64,000 bases of DNA from Shimia sp. R9_2 (lineage in GTDB: Bacteria; Pseudomonadota; Alphaproteobacteria; Rhodobacterales; Rhodobacteraceae): the NCBI RefSeq assembly GCF_017743735.1, contig NZ_JAGHRO010000012.1:51194-115193 (forward strand). The letters are read 5' to 3'. This document shows, piece after piece, positions 41,639 through 50,184 of this stretch. The translations under genes and the position numbers were made by a program. How positions within the stretch are numbered: position 1 is the stretch's first letter; every line of letters starts with the position of its first letter. The notes beneath the pieces were generated by a model. That model worked only from the letters and a program-made list of their open reading frames with translations, ran no database searches and was not told where the DNA came from.

Positions 41639-43153
41639 ATGACACACACGGTCGACCATTTACGTCAACAAGCTAAAAAGCTCCGCCACCGCTTTGAAAT
41701 GGGGGATCCCGAAGCGTTGCAGCGTGTGGGGCGGTTTATCAAACCGCAAGAGGCACCGCTGAAGCATGCGGACTACTTGCATGTGATCGCCAATGAGAGC
41801 GGTTTTGACAGCTGGCCCAAACTGAAATTCGCGCGGGAACAGGCCGCGATGGATTTTGCGCAGAAAGCAGCGCGTTTGGAGCAGGCGCTGTATCACGGGC
41901 AGTTTTGGGTGATTGATGCGCTGTTGTCGGAAAGTCCTGACTTGGGGCATGCCAATCTGGGGTTGGCCTGTGCACTCTATGATCTGGAGAGCGTCAGGCA
42001 GCACTTGTCCAAAGATCCGGAGGCCGCGGTGCGGCGCATCAATGGCAGGACACCGCTTCTGCATTTGACTTTTTCCAAGGCATTCAAGCGACAGAATAAA
42101 GCGGCGGAGATGCTTGGGATTGCGGAGATGCTGAAGGATCACGGTGCAGATCTGAATGACTGCTACGCCTATGGCGGTGATAACAGCTCTTCGCTTTCTG
42201 CGCTTTACGGAGCTTTGGGGCATGCAGACAACATCGTTTTAGCACGCTGGCTTTTGGAAAACGGCGCGTCGCCAGATGACAATGAATCTCTCTATCATGC
42301 GACGGAACTCGGGCATCTTGAGGGTTTGCGACTGATGCTGGCGCATGGCGCAACGATCGCTGGGACCAACGCGCTTGCACGGATGTTGGACTTTGACAAC
42401 ATTGAAGGGGTTCAATTGCTATTGGAGGCGGGGGCGGATCCCAATGAGGGTGCGCAGCCTCATCCCTCCGGCGAACCGAGCTATGCGATCAGTGCTTTGC
42501 ATCACGCGGCGCGTCGGCGGAGTTCGCCTGAGATTGCGCGGCTCCTGCTCCGTCATGGGGCTGAGGGGCGTACTCTTCAATTCGGTCACAGTGCTTATGC
42601 ACTGGCCATGATGTATGGCAACAACGCCTTTGCGCATGTGCTTGCGGAAGCTGGGCAAAGCACGGACATGAGCGCAAGCGAAGCTCTGATTGCAGGTGCT
42701 GCAACGGAAGGCTCTCAAGGTAAAGTTGACGCCATCACCCTGACCAATGAACAGCGGCGTATGCTGTGCCGTATTGTGGGCTTTGATGATCCGCTCTCCC
42801 ATGTGATGCGTTTGGTTGGCATCGGGCTTGATCCGAATGTGCGAGAAGAAATGGGTATGCCCGCCATTCAGGTAGCTGGTTGGGAAGGGCAGGCAGCCGT
42901 CGTGGAATACTTGTTGACCCTGTCACCTGACCTGACATTGAAGAACAACTATGGCGGCGATCTTTTGGGCACAATTATGCACGGCGCCGGGCATTGCCCC
43001 AAAGCTCCTGTCCGGGATCATATTCTGTGCGCCGAGTTGGCGCTGGAGGCCGGAGTGCCGCTCCATAGAGGGGACATTGAGCATTGTGCCGACGCTGAGA
43101 TGCGCGCGTGGCTGCAGCAATGGGCCTCGGCGCACGCGGATCGGGTGATTTGA
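41639..43153 (+). CDS. Ankyrin-repeat protein
   Basis: The 504-residue cytoplasmic protein begins with a basic helical region (TVDHLRQQAKKLRHRFEMGDPEALQRVGRF). A long run of ankyrin-type repeats follows, for example NIVLARWLLENGASPDDNESLYHATELGHLEGLRLMLAHGA, NIEGVQLLLEAGADPNE and PEIARLLLRHGAEGRTLQFGHSAYALAMMYG. Such repeats bind other proteins. The ATG at 41639 follows TTGGAGGAACCG. No signal peptide or enzyme domain is visible. It is a single gene inside the L1-L10 interval; its partner is unknown. Confidence 0.85.
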   Translation: MTHTVDHLRQQAKKLRHRFEMGDPEALQRVGRFIKPQEAPLKHADYLHVIANESGFDSWPKLKFAREQAAMDFAQKAARLEQALYHGQFWVIDALLSESPDLGHANLGLACALYDLESVRQHLSKDPEAAVRRINGRTPLLHLTFSKAFKRQNKAAEMLGIAEMLKDHGADLNDCYAYGGDNSSSLSALYGALGHADNIVLARWLLENGASPDDNESLYHATELGHLEGLRLMLAHGATIAGTNALARMLDFDNIEGVQLLLEAGADPNEGAQPHPSGEPSYAISALHHAARRRSSPEIARLLLRHGAEGRTLQFGHSAYALAMMYGNNAFAHVLAEAGQSTDMSASEALIAGAATEGSQGKVDAITLTNEQRRMLCRIVGFDDPLSHVMRLVGIGLDPNVREEMGMPAIQVAGWEGQAAVVEYLLTLSPDLTLKNNYGGDLLGTIMHGAGHCPKAPVRDHILCAELALEAGVPLHRGDIEHCADAEMRAWLQQWASAHADRVI

Positions 43154-43207
43154 CAGCGCGGCTGGGGATATGTCCGGAGGCAGAGTCGCCTGCCTCCGGT
43201 TTTGCAT

Positions 43208-44782
43208 TTATTGAGACATGCCGCCTTCGGTGGCGATTTGCTCTTCGACGTGGTCCTGATTGGTCACGGCGACACCGCGTGGCGGGAAGTCCTCAAAGGT
43301 GGTCAGGTGCTTCTGGACCAGTTTTGCCGCAGGACCGAAGGCCCACATTTTGTTGCCCATCCAGCGGGTGTACATGCCGGATTCATCCGCCGCCTTCTCG
43401 TAGGGATCGCGCCGCAGGTTGAAGAGCAGTGGGGCGTTGAGCTCCTCTTTGGGGCCGGCCCAGCCTTGCGTCTGAACGGTGAAATGCGCTTTCCAGTCGC
43501 GGTAGCGCACCGCCTGAAGGTCTGGCCCCTCATAGTAGATGATCTCATCGCGGTTGCTGTCGCCTTGTCCGGTGATCAGGGACATCTGGTTGTAGCCGTC
43601 CAGATGCACTTGATAGCCTTCGTGGCCTTCCAGCAGACGCTCTGGCAGGTTGTCGGGGCCACCAGCTGCGGCAACAAGGGTCGGCATCCAGTCAAGGCCG
43701 TCAAAGATGCCGTTGCTCACCGTGCCAGCGGGCACTTTGCCCGGCCAACGGATGATCGCAGGCACACGGAAGCCGCCTTCCCATGTGGTGCCTTTCTCGC
43801 CGTGAAACGGCGTTGTGCCGCCATCCGGCCAGGTCATGGTTTCAGGGCCATTGTCTGAGGTGAAAACAACGATGGTGTTGTCGGCAATGTTGAGCGTGTC
43901 CAGATGCGCCAGGACTTTGCCGACATTGTCGTCGAGCTCTTTCATCACCACATCCTGCAAGCCGCGCCCGTCGCCGAGCATGGCTTCATATTCCGGGCTG
44001 AGGTGGGTCCAGACGTGAGCACGCGCAGGGGCCATCCAGACAAAGAACGGCGTTTCGCTGTCCACGGCGCGGTTGATGAAATCCAGCGTGTGGGCGGTGA
44101 CCTCGTCATCAAGCGTTTTCTGGCGCTCCGGCGGGGCCGGGCCGTCATCGACGATGCGCTGTTTGCCCACGGGTCCCCAGCGCGGATCGACGGTTTCATC
44201 CGCGGTTTCGGTGGCATAGGCGTGGATGATATTGCGCGGGCCAAAGGTGTCGTTAAAGGTCTGATCCTTTGGCCAATCCGGGTCAGACGTATATTCCATC
44301 GCGTTCAGGTGATAGAGCCAGCCCCAGTATTCATCAAAGCCTTTCACCGTTGGCAGAAACTTGTTCATGTCGCCAAGGTGGTTTTTGCCAAACTGCCCGG
44401 TGGTGTATCCCAGTGCCTTGAGCATGTTTGCCAGGGTTGGGTCATTTTCATTCAGACCTTTTTCAGGATCGCCCGGCAGACCCACCGTATGCATCCCCGT
44501 GCGCACCGGCAGCTGACCGGTGATGAAGGCTGAGCGCCCGGCGGTACAGCTGGGCTGGGCGTAGTAATCTGTCAGGCGCAGGCCGTCAGCAGCCAGTTGA
44601 TCCAGATTGGGGGTCTGGATGCTTTTGACACCCTGATGGTAACTGCCGAGGCTGGCCCAGCCCACGTCATCGGCCATGATCACCAGAATGTTGGGTGGGG
44701 GCGTTTCCGCCCAGATCGGGCTGGCGTAGAGCGTGGCCGCAGCCACGGCGCTGGCCGCCGCGAGAGACTTCAGTTGGTGCAT
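43208..44782 (-). CDS. Exported type I sulfatase (arylsulfatase family)
   Basis: The 524-residue protein starts with a signal peptide (MHQLKSLAAASAVAAATLYASPIWA) and carries the metal-site DD at residues 38-39 (IMADDVGW). The formylglycine motif is CTAGR at 79-83, with the cysteine to be converted to formylglycine, followed by SAFITGQLPVRTGMH. Type I sulfatases hydrolyse sulfate esters. The motif C-x-A-G-R is a variant of C-x-P-S-R also found in real sulfatases. An upstream GTG at 44794 is the alternative start. The divergent LysR gene is its likely regulator. Whether the substrate is an algal sulfated sugar, an aryl sulfate or another ester is not shown. Confidence 0.88.
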   Translation of the reverse strand: MHQLKSLAAASAVAAATLYASPIWAETPPPNILVIMADDVGWASLGSYHQGVKSIQTPNLDQLAADGLRLTDYYAQPSCTAGRSAFITGQLPVRTGMHTVGLPGDPEKGLNENDPTLANMLKALGYTTGQFGKNHLGDMNKFLPTVKGFDEYWGWLYHLNAMEYTSDPDWPKDQTFNDTFGPRNIIHAYATETADETVDPRWGPVGKQRIVDDGPAPPERQKTLDDEVTAHTLDFINRAVDSETPFFVWMAPARAHVWTHLSPEYEAMLGDGRGLQDVVMKELDDNVGKVLAHLDTLNIADNTIVVFTSDNGPETMTWPDGGTTPFHGEKGTTWEGGFRVPAIIRWPGKVPAGTVSNGIFDGLDWMPTLVAAAGGPDNLPERLLEGHEGYQVHLDGYNQMSLITGQGDSNRDEIIYYEGPDLQAVRYRDWKAHFTVQTQGWAGPKEELNAPLLFNLRRDPYEKAADESGMYTRWMGNKMWAFGPAAKLVQKHLTTFEDFPPRGVAVTNQDHVEEQIATEGGMSQ

Positions 44783-44934
44783 TTTAGACCTCACACTGGT
44801 TAGACATCACGTAAAGCGTGTATCGTCGATGGTGTTTCTGCATAGCGATCAAGCATTTGATGCCGCAACGGGGCTTTACCCAGATTTCAGATTGTGAAAC
44901 CTAGAGGTTGAAAACTGAAAGCAGGTGCGCCCGT

Positions 44935-45837
44935 ATGATCCCCGAAAACGCATTGACCGCTTTTCTCGCTTTGGCTGAAAAGGGCAGTTTTCAGGGCGCA
45001 GCGCGCGCGATGGGCGTGTCAAACGCTTCATTGTCCCGCTACATCAATCAGGCCGAACAGCACGTCGGGACACCGCTGTTTCACCGCAGTCGCAACAGCA
45101 GCACGCTGACACGTGCGGGGCAGGAGTTTCTGCCGATTGCTGAAGGCCTGCGGCAGGATCTCAACCGCTATGCCACCCATGTGGCGAAACTGCGCGACAG
45201 AGGGCCGGGGGTGTTGCACATCGGCTGTGGCCCGCTGACCACCAGAACCTTGATCCAGCCCGCGATCCGAGCGGTGAGCGCTGTCCTGCCTGATTTGCGG
45301 TTTAGGGTTCTTGTAAGCGCCTATGGCCGCCCGCTGGATTTGTTGCAGGCCGGGCAGTTTGACATTTTCCTCGGGGATCTGACCTACACGCCGGAAGCGG
45401 ACAATGTGGAAATCATGGTGATGCAGAAACGGGTGATCCAGTTCGTTGCAAATCGCGATCACGCCATTCACGACGGTGGTCCGCGCACACTGGCCGAGGT
45501 GTTTGCTTATCCGTTTGCCTCACCTTACTTGCACAAGCATTGGCGCAGCACGCTGACAAAAGCTCTGGGCGGAGATGTGCAGGCGGAGGCAACAGTGCGC
45601 GCGCTGCCGCAGATCGAAAGTGACGACTATCATCTGCTGACCGGGCTGCTCAGTGAGCCTGAGTATATTGTTGGCGGGGTGGCGGAGAGCTTTTCAGAGA
45701 TCATGCCAACCGGTCAGGCAAAACCTGTGTCGATGGCGCAGGAGATTTCGTGGAACATCTGCGCGGCACGGAAGGTGGAGAACACCTCCTTGGGGCTGGA
45801 GGCTTTCTGGGAGGCTTTGGCCGCACACAAGATCTAA
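44935..45837 (+). CDS. LysR-family transcriptional regulator
   Basis: The 300-residue protein has the N-terminal LysR helix-turn-helix (ALTAFLALAEKGSFQGAARAMGVSNASLSRYINQAEQHVGTPLFHR, residues about 6-50). A periplasmic-binding-protein-like effector domain follows. It is divergent from the sulfatase gene, separated by about 150 bases, the classic arrangement in which LysR activates its neighbour in response to a ligand related to that enzyme. The ATG at 44935 is preferred over the TTG at 44908. Control of the sulfatase is inferred. Confidence 0.88.
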   Translation: MIPENALTAFLALAEKGSFQGAARAMGVSNASLSRYINQAEQHVGTPLFHRSRNSSTLTRAGQEFLPIAEGLRQDLNRYATHVAKLRDRGPGVLHIGCGPLTTRTLIQPAIRAVSAVLPDLRFRVLVSAYGRPLDLLQAGQFDIFLGDLTYTPEADNVEIMVMQKRVIQFVANRDHAIHDGGPRTLAEVFAYPFASPYLHKHWRSTLTKALGGDVQAEATVRALPQIESDDYHLLTGLLSEPEYIVGGVAESFSEIMPTGQAKPVSMAQEISWNICAARKVENTSLGLEAFWEALAAHKI

Positions 45838-46020
45838 GCGCAATGGCGCGCTCCTAACTTTCCTGTGGACAAACCCGCGCGCCCCTTCTAAAAGCCCGCT
45901 TGCCCACCTTGGGGTGTCGCGTAAGCGATTCTTCTGAGGTGGCCTGTCCAAGACGGAGGGTTCCGGCAGCCGCCTGAATAATTCCTTCCCGAGATGGGGT
46001 AAGAGACAAGAATTCTAAGA

Positions 46021-46141
46021 AGGCCCTTTCCGGGCGCTTCGGCGATCTTGGTTCCCAACCCTTTGTTTGGACCTAAACGCATGCCGCTTTGCGGTGTGCA
46101 AAACTGAGCCGGGGTGCAAGCCCCATATTTGGAGTAAAACT
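46021..46141 (+). promoter_or_regulatory. Structured leader of rplJ-rplL (L10-leader-like)
   Basis: Just before the GTG of rplJ lie a nine-pair hairpin (GCATGCCGC at 46079-46087 with GCGGTGTGC at 46091-46099) and a second hairpin, GGGG at 46111-46114 with CCCC at 46121-46124. Such stems match the position and style of L10-binding leaders that let the L10-L12 complex repress its own operon. The other 180 bases back to the LysR gene show no coding sequence. Confidence 0.55.
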
Positions 46142-46660
46142 GTGGATAGAGCACAAAAAGAGAAGGTGGTCGAGGAACTCGGCCAGATCTTTGAAAGCTC
46201 TGGCGTTGTAGTGGTTGCCCACTACGCGGGTCTCACGGTTGCTGACATGCAAGACCTGCGCGCACGTGCGCGTGACGCGGGTGGTGCAGTACGTGTCGCC
46301 AAGAACAGGCTCGCCAAGATCGCCCTGGAAGGCAAACCATGCGAGAGCATGGGTGACCTTCTGTCGGGTATGACCGTTCTGACCTATTCCGAGGACCCTG
46401 TGGCAGCCGCCAAAGTGGCCGAGGACTTCGCCAAGACGAACAAGAAGTTCGAAATCCTTGGCGGTGCAATGGGCGAGAACGCTCTGGACCGTGCCGGTGT
46501 TGAAGCCGTGTCGAAAATGCCTTCCCGCGACGAGCTTATCGCTCAGATCGCTGGCATGCTCGGCGCACCTGCTTCCAGCATCGCCGGTGCAATTGGCGCA
46601 CCTGCTTCGAACATCGCATCCATCCTGTCTACCATCGAGGAAAAGGCAGAGGCTGCGTAA
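46142..46660 (+). CDS. rplJ: 50S ribosomal protein L10
   Basis: L10 anchors the L7/L12 stalk to the ribosome and represses its own operon by binding the leader. The 172-residue protein starts at a [51 protein letters not shown]. The C-terminal tail has the repeated [20 protein letters not shown] that carries the L12 dimers. GGAG lies about 11 bases upstream of the GTG. Confidence 0.95.
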   Translation: MDRAQKEKVVEELGQIFESSGVVVVAHYAGLTVADMQDLRARARDAGGAVRVAKNRLAKIALEGKPCESMGDLLSGMTVLTYSEDPVAAAKVAEDFAKTNKKFEILGGAMGENALDRAGVEAVSKMPSRDELIAQIAGMLGAPASSIAGAIGAPASNIASILSTIEEKAEAA

Positions 46661-46731
46661 GCAACTTTTTGAACCGCGTAGGGTGAATGCCCAACGTTGG
46701 AACACATATCTGATAACGGAAAGAGTCTAAA

Positions 46732-47112
46732 ATGGCTGATCTGAAAGCACTCGCAGAAAGCATCGTGGGTCTGACCCTGCTGGAAGCACAAGAACTGAAA
46801 ACCATCCTCAAAGACGAGTATGGCATCGAACCAGCCGCCGGTGGCGCGGTTGTAATGGCAGCAGCTGGCGGCGACGCCGGTGGCGCAGCTGAAGAAGAGA
46901 AGACTGAATTCGACGTGATCCTGAAATCCGCAGGCGCATCGAAAATCAACGTCATCAAAGAAGTTCGCGGCATCACAGGCCTGGGCCTGAAAGAAGCCAA
47001 AGAGCTGGTCGAAGCTGGCGGCAAAGCAGTTAAAGAAGGCGTGTCCAAGGACGAAGCCGAAGACATCAAAGGCAAGCTGGAAGCAGCTGGCGCTGAAGTC
47101 GAAGTTAAGTAA
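46732..47112 (+). CDS. rplL: 50S ribosomal protein L7/L12
   Basis: L7/L12 forms the flexible stalk that recruits elongation-factor GTPases. The 126 residues have the N-terminal dimer helix [31 protein letters not shown], an Ala/Gly-rich hinge and the C-terminal domain [42 protein letters not shown]. It follows rplJ after 71 bases and ends at a good terminator; rpoB, its usual neighbour, is three kilobases further on. Confidence 0.97.
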   Translation: MADLKALAESIVGLTLLEAQELKTILKDEYGIEPAAGGAVVMAAAGGDAGGAAEEEKTEFDVILKSAGASKINVIKEVRGITGLGLKEAKELVEAGGKAVKEGVSKDEAEDIKGKLEAAGAEVEVK

Positions 47113-47135
47113 TTCGGTTTTTGACCGATTTGCTG

Positions 47136-47165
47136 CAGGCGTCCCATTCGGGGCGCCTGTTTTTG
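47136..47165 (+). terminator. Terminator after rplL
   Basis: CAGGCG (47136-47141) and CGCCTG (47154-47159) form the stem, with TCCC/GGGG pairing inside and TTTTTG after. It is nearly identical to the terminator at 48691. Confidence 0.88.
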
Positions 47166-47347
47166 TTTGGGCAACCTGTTGCGGTTGCCATTCATACCGC
47201 GTTAATCCCTTGGCTTTGGCCATCTAGCGGTTGCCATCAGGCGCACAATGGGCAATCACAGAACCGAGAGCGCCTGTCAAAAACAGCGCCAAGCAGCAAA
47301 CCTGGCCCCCCGTTTTGCTTTTTGGGGCCACAGATAAGAAGTCGACT

Positions 47348-48664
47348 ATGAAACACTCCATTCCCCTGACGGCACTTCCTGAGAATACAGTTTTTGGCGC
47401 GGGCGATGTTTTCGTCCTGTTTGGTGAACTCTTCGGGCGCGGCTATGCGACGGGTCTGATCGAGGCGGCGAAGGCTGCTGGCATGGAGGTGATCGGCATC
47501 ACCGTGGGCCGCCGCGAAGACGATGGCGCGCTACGGGCGCTGACCGATGAGGAGCACGCAGCGGCAGAGGAAAACCTCGGCGGCAAGATCATCAACATCC
47601 CGCTGATGGCGGGCTTTGACATGGACGCGCCTGCCGGTGGCGAAACCCCGACCGACATGCTTGGCGACATGACGCTGGACAACTGGCAGGAGTACAAGCT
47701 CGACTGGGCCAAAGTGGACGCCTGCCGCGAGATCGGCACTGCGCGTTTCACCGAGGCGCTTGGCCGCGTGATGGCAGAGCTGGAAGGTCTGATCCCTGAG
47801 GGCAAGAACGTGTTCTTTGCTCACACCATGGCTGGCGGCATTCCACGCGCAAAAGCGTTTCTGGCGATTGCCAACCGCATCTACAAAGGCCGTGGCGCAC
47901 GTCACATGCCGTCTCAGGCGCTGATGGACAGCGATCTGGGCAAGCTGATCCTGCAGAACTTTGATGAGGTGACCGCCAACAGCTTTGGCCATCTGCTTGA
48001 GCAAAGTGCCGCGCTGCGCAGCAAGATCGAAGCGGGCGGCGGGCAGGTGCGTTACTCCGCATATGGCTACCACGGCACCCGCGTTCTGATTGATGGCACC
48101 TATCAGTGGCAGACCTACACCAGCTACACGCAGGGCTATGCCAAGATGAACCTGGAAGCGTTTGCGCAGAAGGCTTGGGAGCAGGGCGTGAAGGCAACCG
48201 TGTTCAACTGCCCTGAAATCCGCACCAACTCTTCGGATGTGTTTGCCGGGATCGAGCTGTCGCTGGTGCCGCTGCTGGAAGCTTACCGCAAAGAGGGCGG
48301 TGGCGCCTGGGTGCAGGGTGTCTGGGATGAATGTCAGGCGCTGCTCAAAGACGGCGAAACGCTGGAAGCCATTCTGGAGACCGTTGGGGCCTATCAGCAG
48401 AACCCGGTGATGCAGTCCTTCTATAACTTTGAAGCCTGGCCGATGCAGAACAGCCCGGAGCAAGTCGAAATGACCGTGGGCACATCCGCTGACATCGTGG
48501 CGCTGCACAAGAACCGCAAAGAGCTGGTGAGTGACGTGCTGAGCGCCCATGTGGTGAGCGCGACCGGCGCTTTGATCTTTGGCGCCTCCAGCAATGCCGA
48601 TGGTCCGGTTCTGTGGCTCGACCACGATCTGGTGGCACAGCAGCTGATCGCAGCGAACAGCTGA
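47348..48664 (+). CDS. FabMG-like conserved protein, proposed enoyl-ACP reductase family
   Basis: The 438-residue protein starts with a Rossmann-like glycine region TVFGAGDVFVLFGELFGRGYATGLIEAAKAAGMEVIGITVGRREDDGALRAL. The rest contains FFAHTMAGGIPRAKAFLAIANRIYKGRG and ALIFGASSNADGPVLWLDHDLVAQ. I recall related Rhodobacteraceae proteins being named enoyl-ACP reductase FabMG family, but I cannot confirm this from sequence alone and the fold assignment is tentative. It lies alone between two similar terminators, in the gap between rplL and rpoB. Codon bias appears strong, suggesting high expression. It would act in the cytoplasm in fatty acid synthesis if the name is right. Confidence 0.6.
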   Translation: MKHSIPLTALPENTVFGAGDVFVLFGELFGRGYATGLIEAAKAAGMEVIGITVGRREDDGALRALTDEEHAAAEENLGGKIINIPLMAGFDMDAPAGGETPTDMLGDMTLDNWQEYKLDWAKVDACREIGTARFTEALGRVMAELEGLIPEGKNVFFAHTMAGGIPRAKAFLAIANRIYKGRGARHMPSQALMDSDLGKLILQNFDEVTANSFGHLLEQSAALRSKIEAGGGQVRYSAYGYHGTRVLIDGTYQWQTYTSYTQGYAKMNLEAFAQKAWEQGVKATVFNCPEIRTNSSDVFAGIELSLVPLLEAYRKEGGGAWVQGVWDECQALLKDGETLEAILETVGAYQQNPVMQSFYNFEAWPMQNSPEQVEMTVGTSADIVALHKNRKELVSDVLSAHVVSATGALIFGASSNADGPVLWLDHDLVAQQLIAANS

Positions 48665-48690
48665 TCCTGCGCATTATCGCAAGCTTTTGG

Positions 48691-48716
48691 CAGGCGTCCC
48701 TCGGGGCGCCTGTTTT
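48691..48716 (+). terminator. Terminator after the FabMG-like gene
   Basis: CAGGCG (48691-48696) and CGCCTG (48707-48712) form the stem, with TCCC/GGGG inside, followed by TTTTG. It repeats the rplL terminator almost base for base. Confidence 0.85.
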
Positions 48717-48854
48717 GCGTTTGGGCGGTGCCGCCTCGCAAACACGATTGTGTCAGTCCCTTGTTTTTTGCAGCCACTTCGCTGACGCTGCTGGGAAATT
48801 CCAGAAGAGACGCAAGAAAAGACGGAGACCACAGCCACAAAAAGGAGCGGCGGA

Positions 48855-49670
48855 ATGTGCGATATATGTGTGATCAATGCGGTCAAAGACAAAATGCTGT
48901 CGCGGCGGGAGTTCTTCCGCGCGGGCGCGGCAGCAGGGGCGGTTGCCGCCGTCGGGGCGGCCAGCGCAACCCCGGTGCGGGCGCATAATCACGGGGGCAT
49001 CACGGATTTGACCTACAGCCTGTCATCGGAGTTTCCCACTTGGGGCGGGGAGCCGGGCTTTGCGGCGGAGCAGGTCTTCAAGATTGCCAAAGATGGCTTC
49101 AACCTGCTGAACCTCACGATCAACGAGCACACCGGCACCCATATCGACGCACCGCTGCATTTTTCTGCGGATGGCAATTCGGTGGATGAAATCCCCGTGG
49201 AAAATCTGATCGCGCCAATCTGCGTGGTGGATATCGCCGCACGTGCGGCGGAGGATGCGGACACCACGGTGACGCCGGATGATCTGAAGGCCTGGATTTC
49301 TGCGCATGGGGATATCCCGGACGGAGCCTGCGTGGCGATGCATTCGGGCTGGGGCGCACATGTGACCACGGAGAAATTTCGCAATTTTGACGGTCAGGCC
49401 CAGCACTATCCGGGCTTTCATGTTGAGGCGGCGCAGATGCTGATGGAGGAGACCGGCGCGGCCTCGCTGGCGGTGGACACCCTGTCGCTGGATCCGGGCA
49501 ATTCAGCGGATTTTGCCACCCATTACGCTTGGCTGCCGTCAAATCGGTTTGGCATCGAGAACATGGCCAATCTGGACAAGCTGCCAGCCTCGGGCGCAAC
49601 CGTCTTTATCGGCGCGCCAAAGTTTGCCGGCGGCACCGGCGGCCCGGCCCGCATTATCGCGATGGTGTGA
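48855..49670 (+). CDS. Tat-exported cyclase/kynurenine-formamidase-family hydrolase
   Basis: The 271-residue protein has a twin-arginine signal (SRREFFRAGAAAGAVAAVGAA) and the metal motif HTGTHIDAPLHFSADG near residues 94-109, with DLTYSLSSEFPTWGGEPG at the start of the domain. This pattern belongs to the cyclase/KynB family, whose members hydrolyse kynurenine-formamide or cyclise other substrates with a divalent metal. The leading MCDICVINAV is unusual for a Tat protein and may be a longer n-region. A second start inside is possible. The substrate is unknown. It stands alone before the rpoB promoter region. Confidence 0.8.
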   Translation: MCDICVINAVKDKMLSRREFFRAGAAAGAVAAVGAASATPVRAHNHGGITDLTYSLSSEFPTWGGEPGFAAEQVFKIAKDGFNLLNLTINEHTGTHIDAPLHFSADGNSVDEIPVENLIAPICVVDIAARAAEDADTTVTPDDLKAWISAHGDIPDGACVAMHSGWGAHVTTEKFRNFDGQAQHYPGFHVEAAQMLMEETGAASLAVDTLSLDPGNSADFATHYAWLPSNRFGIENMANLDKLPASGATVFIGAPKFAGGTGGPARIIAMV

Positions 49671-50184
49671 CGCGGGACTTTAGGGCAAGTTACGCAGCGA
49701 CCCCATAGAGTGTCGCGCCCGGTCTTGGGCGCGGCGCTCAGGTCGGGCGAAGGCCTTTGTCCAAATGTCAAGCCCTGAGGGGTTGCAAAGGCACGGGCGA
49801 TTCACTATTCGGTAGTCTCTTGCGGTTTCGAGCGATTCGGGGCCGCTTTTGCCCTATGCGGACACGTTGTGGCCGGAGTGGCGCGGACAGAATGGCGAAT
49901 AGACAGCTAGGGCAGGGCATAGGGGCGGCAAACCCCGCGATCAGATCAGACTGACGGAAGTTACTACACGGACCTTAAAAATCGACGAATAGCCCCGGCT
50001 TGGTAAGCCTCTCGGGGTGCGATCTAGGCGCACATGAGAGGTTTTCCAAGGCAGGGTTTGGAACGGGAGGCTCCCTTTGGGACGGGGGCCGGGAATTGTC
50101 CAGATCTTGACCGTCTCGTATGGGCGTGGTGCCGGGGACCCGACGGCACTTGCGTTCGGTGAGAAATGAAAGGTGACGATAGTC
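49671..50184. other. Long upstream region of rpoB
   Basis: The 514 bases before rpoB hold no recognisable gene. A possible promoter is TTGCAA at 49783-49788 with TATTCG at 49806-49811 (17-base spacer), leaving a transcript leader of roughly 365 bases. That leader is GC-rich and could fold extensively, but I could not match it to a known leader class. Confidence 0.45.

Noticed and set aside
45888..46154. A minus-strand gene in the rplJ leader
   Set aside because: It overlaps the structured leader and the rplJ start, has no ribosome site and no recognisable sequence.
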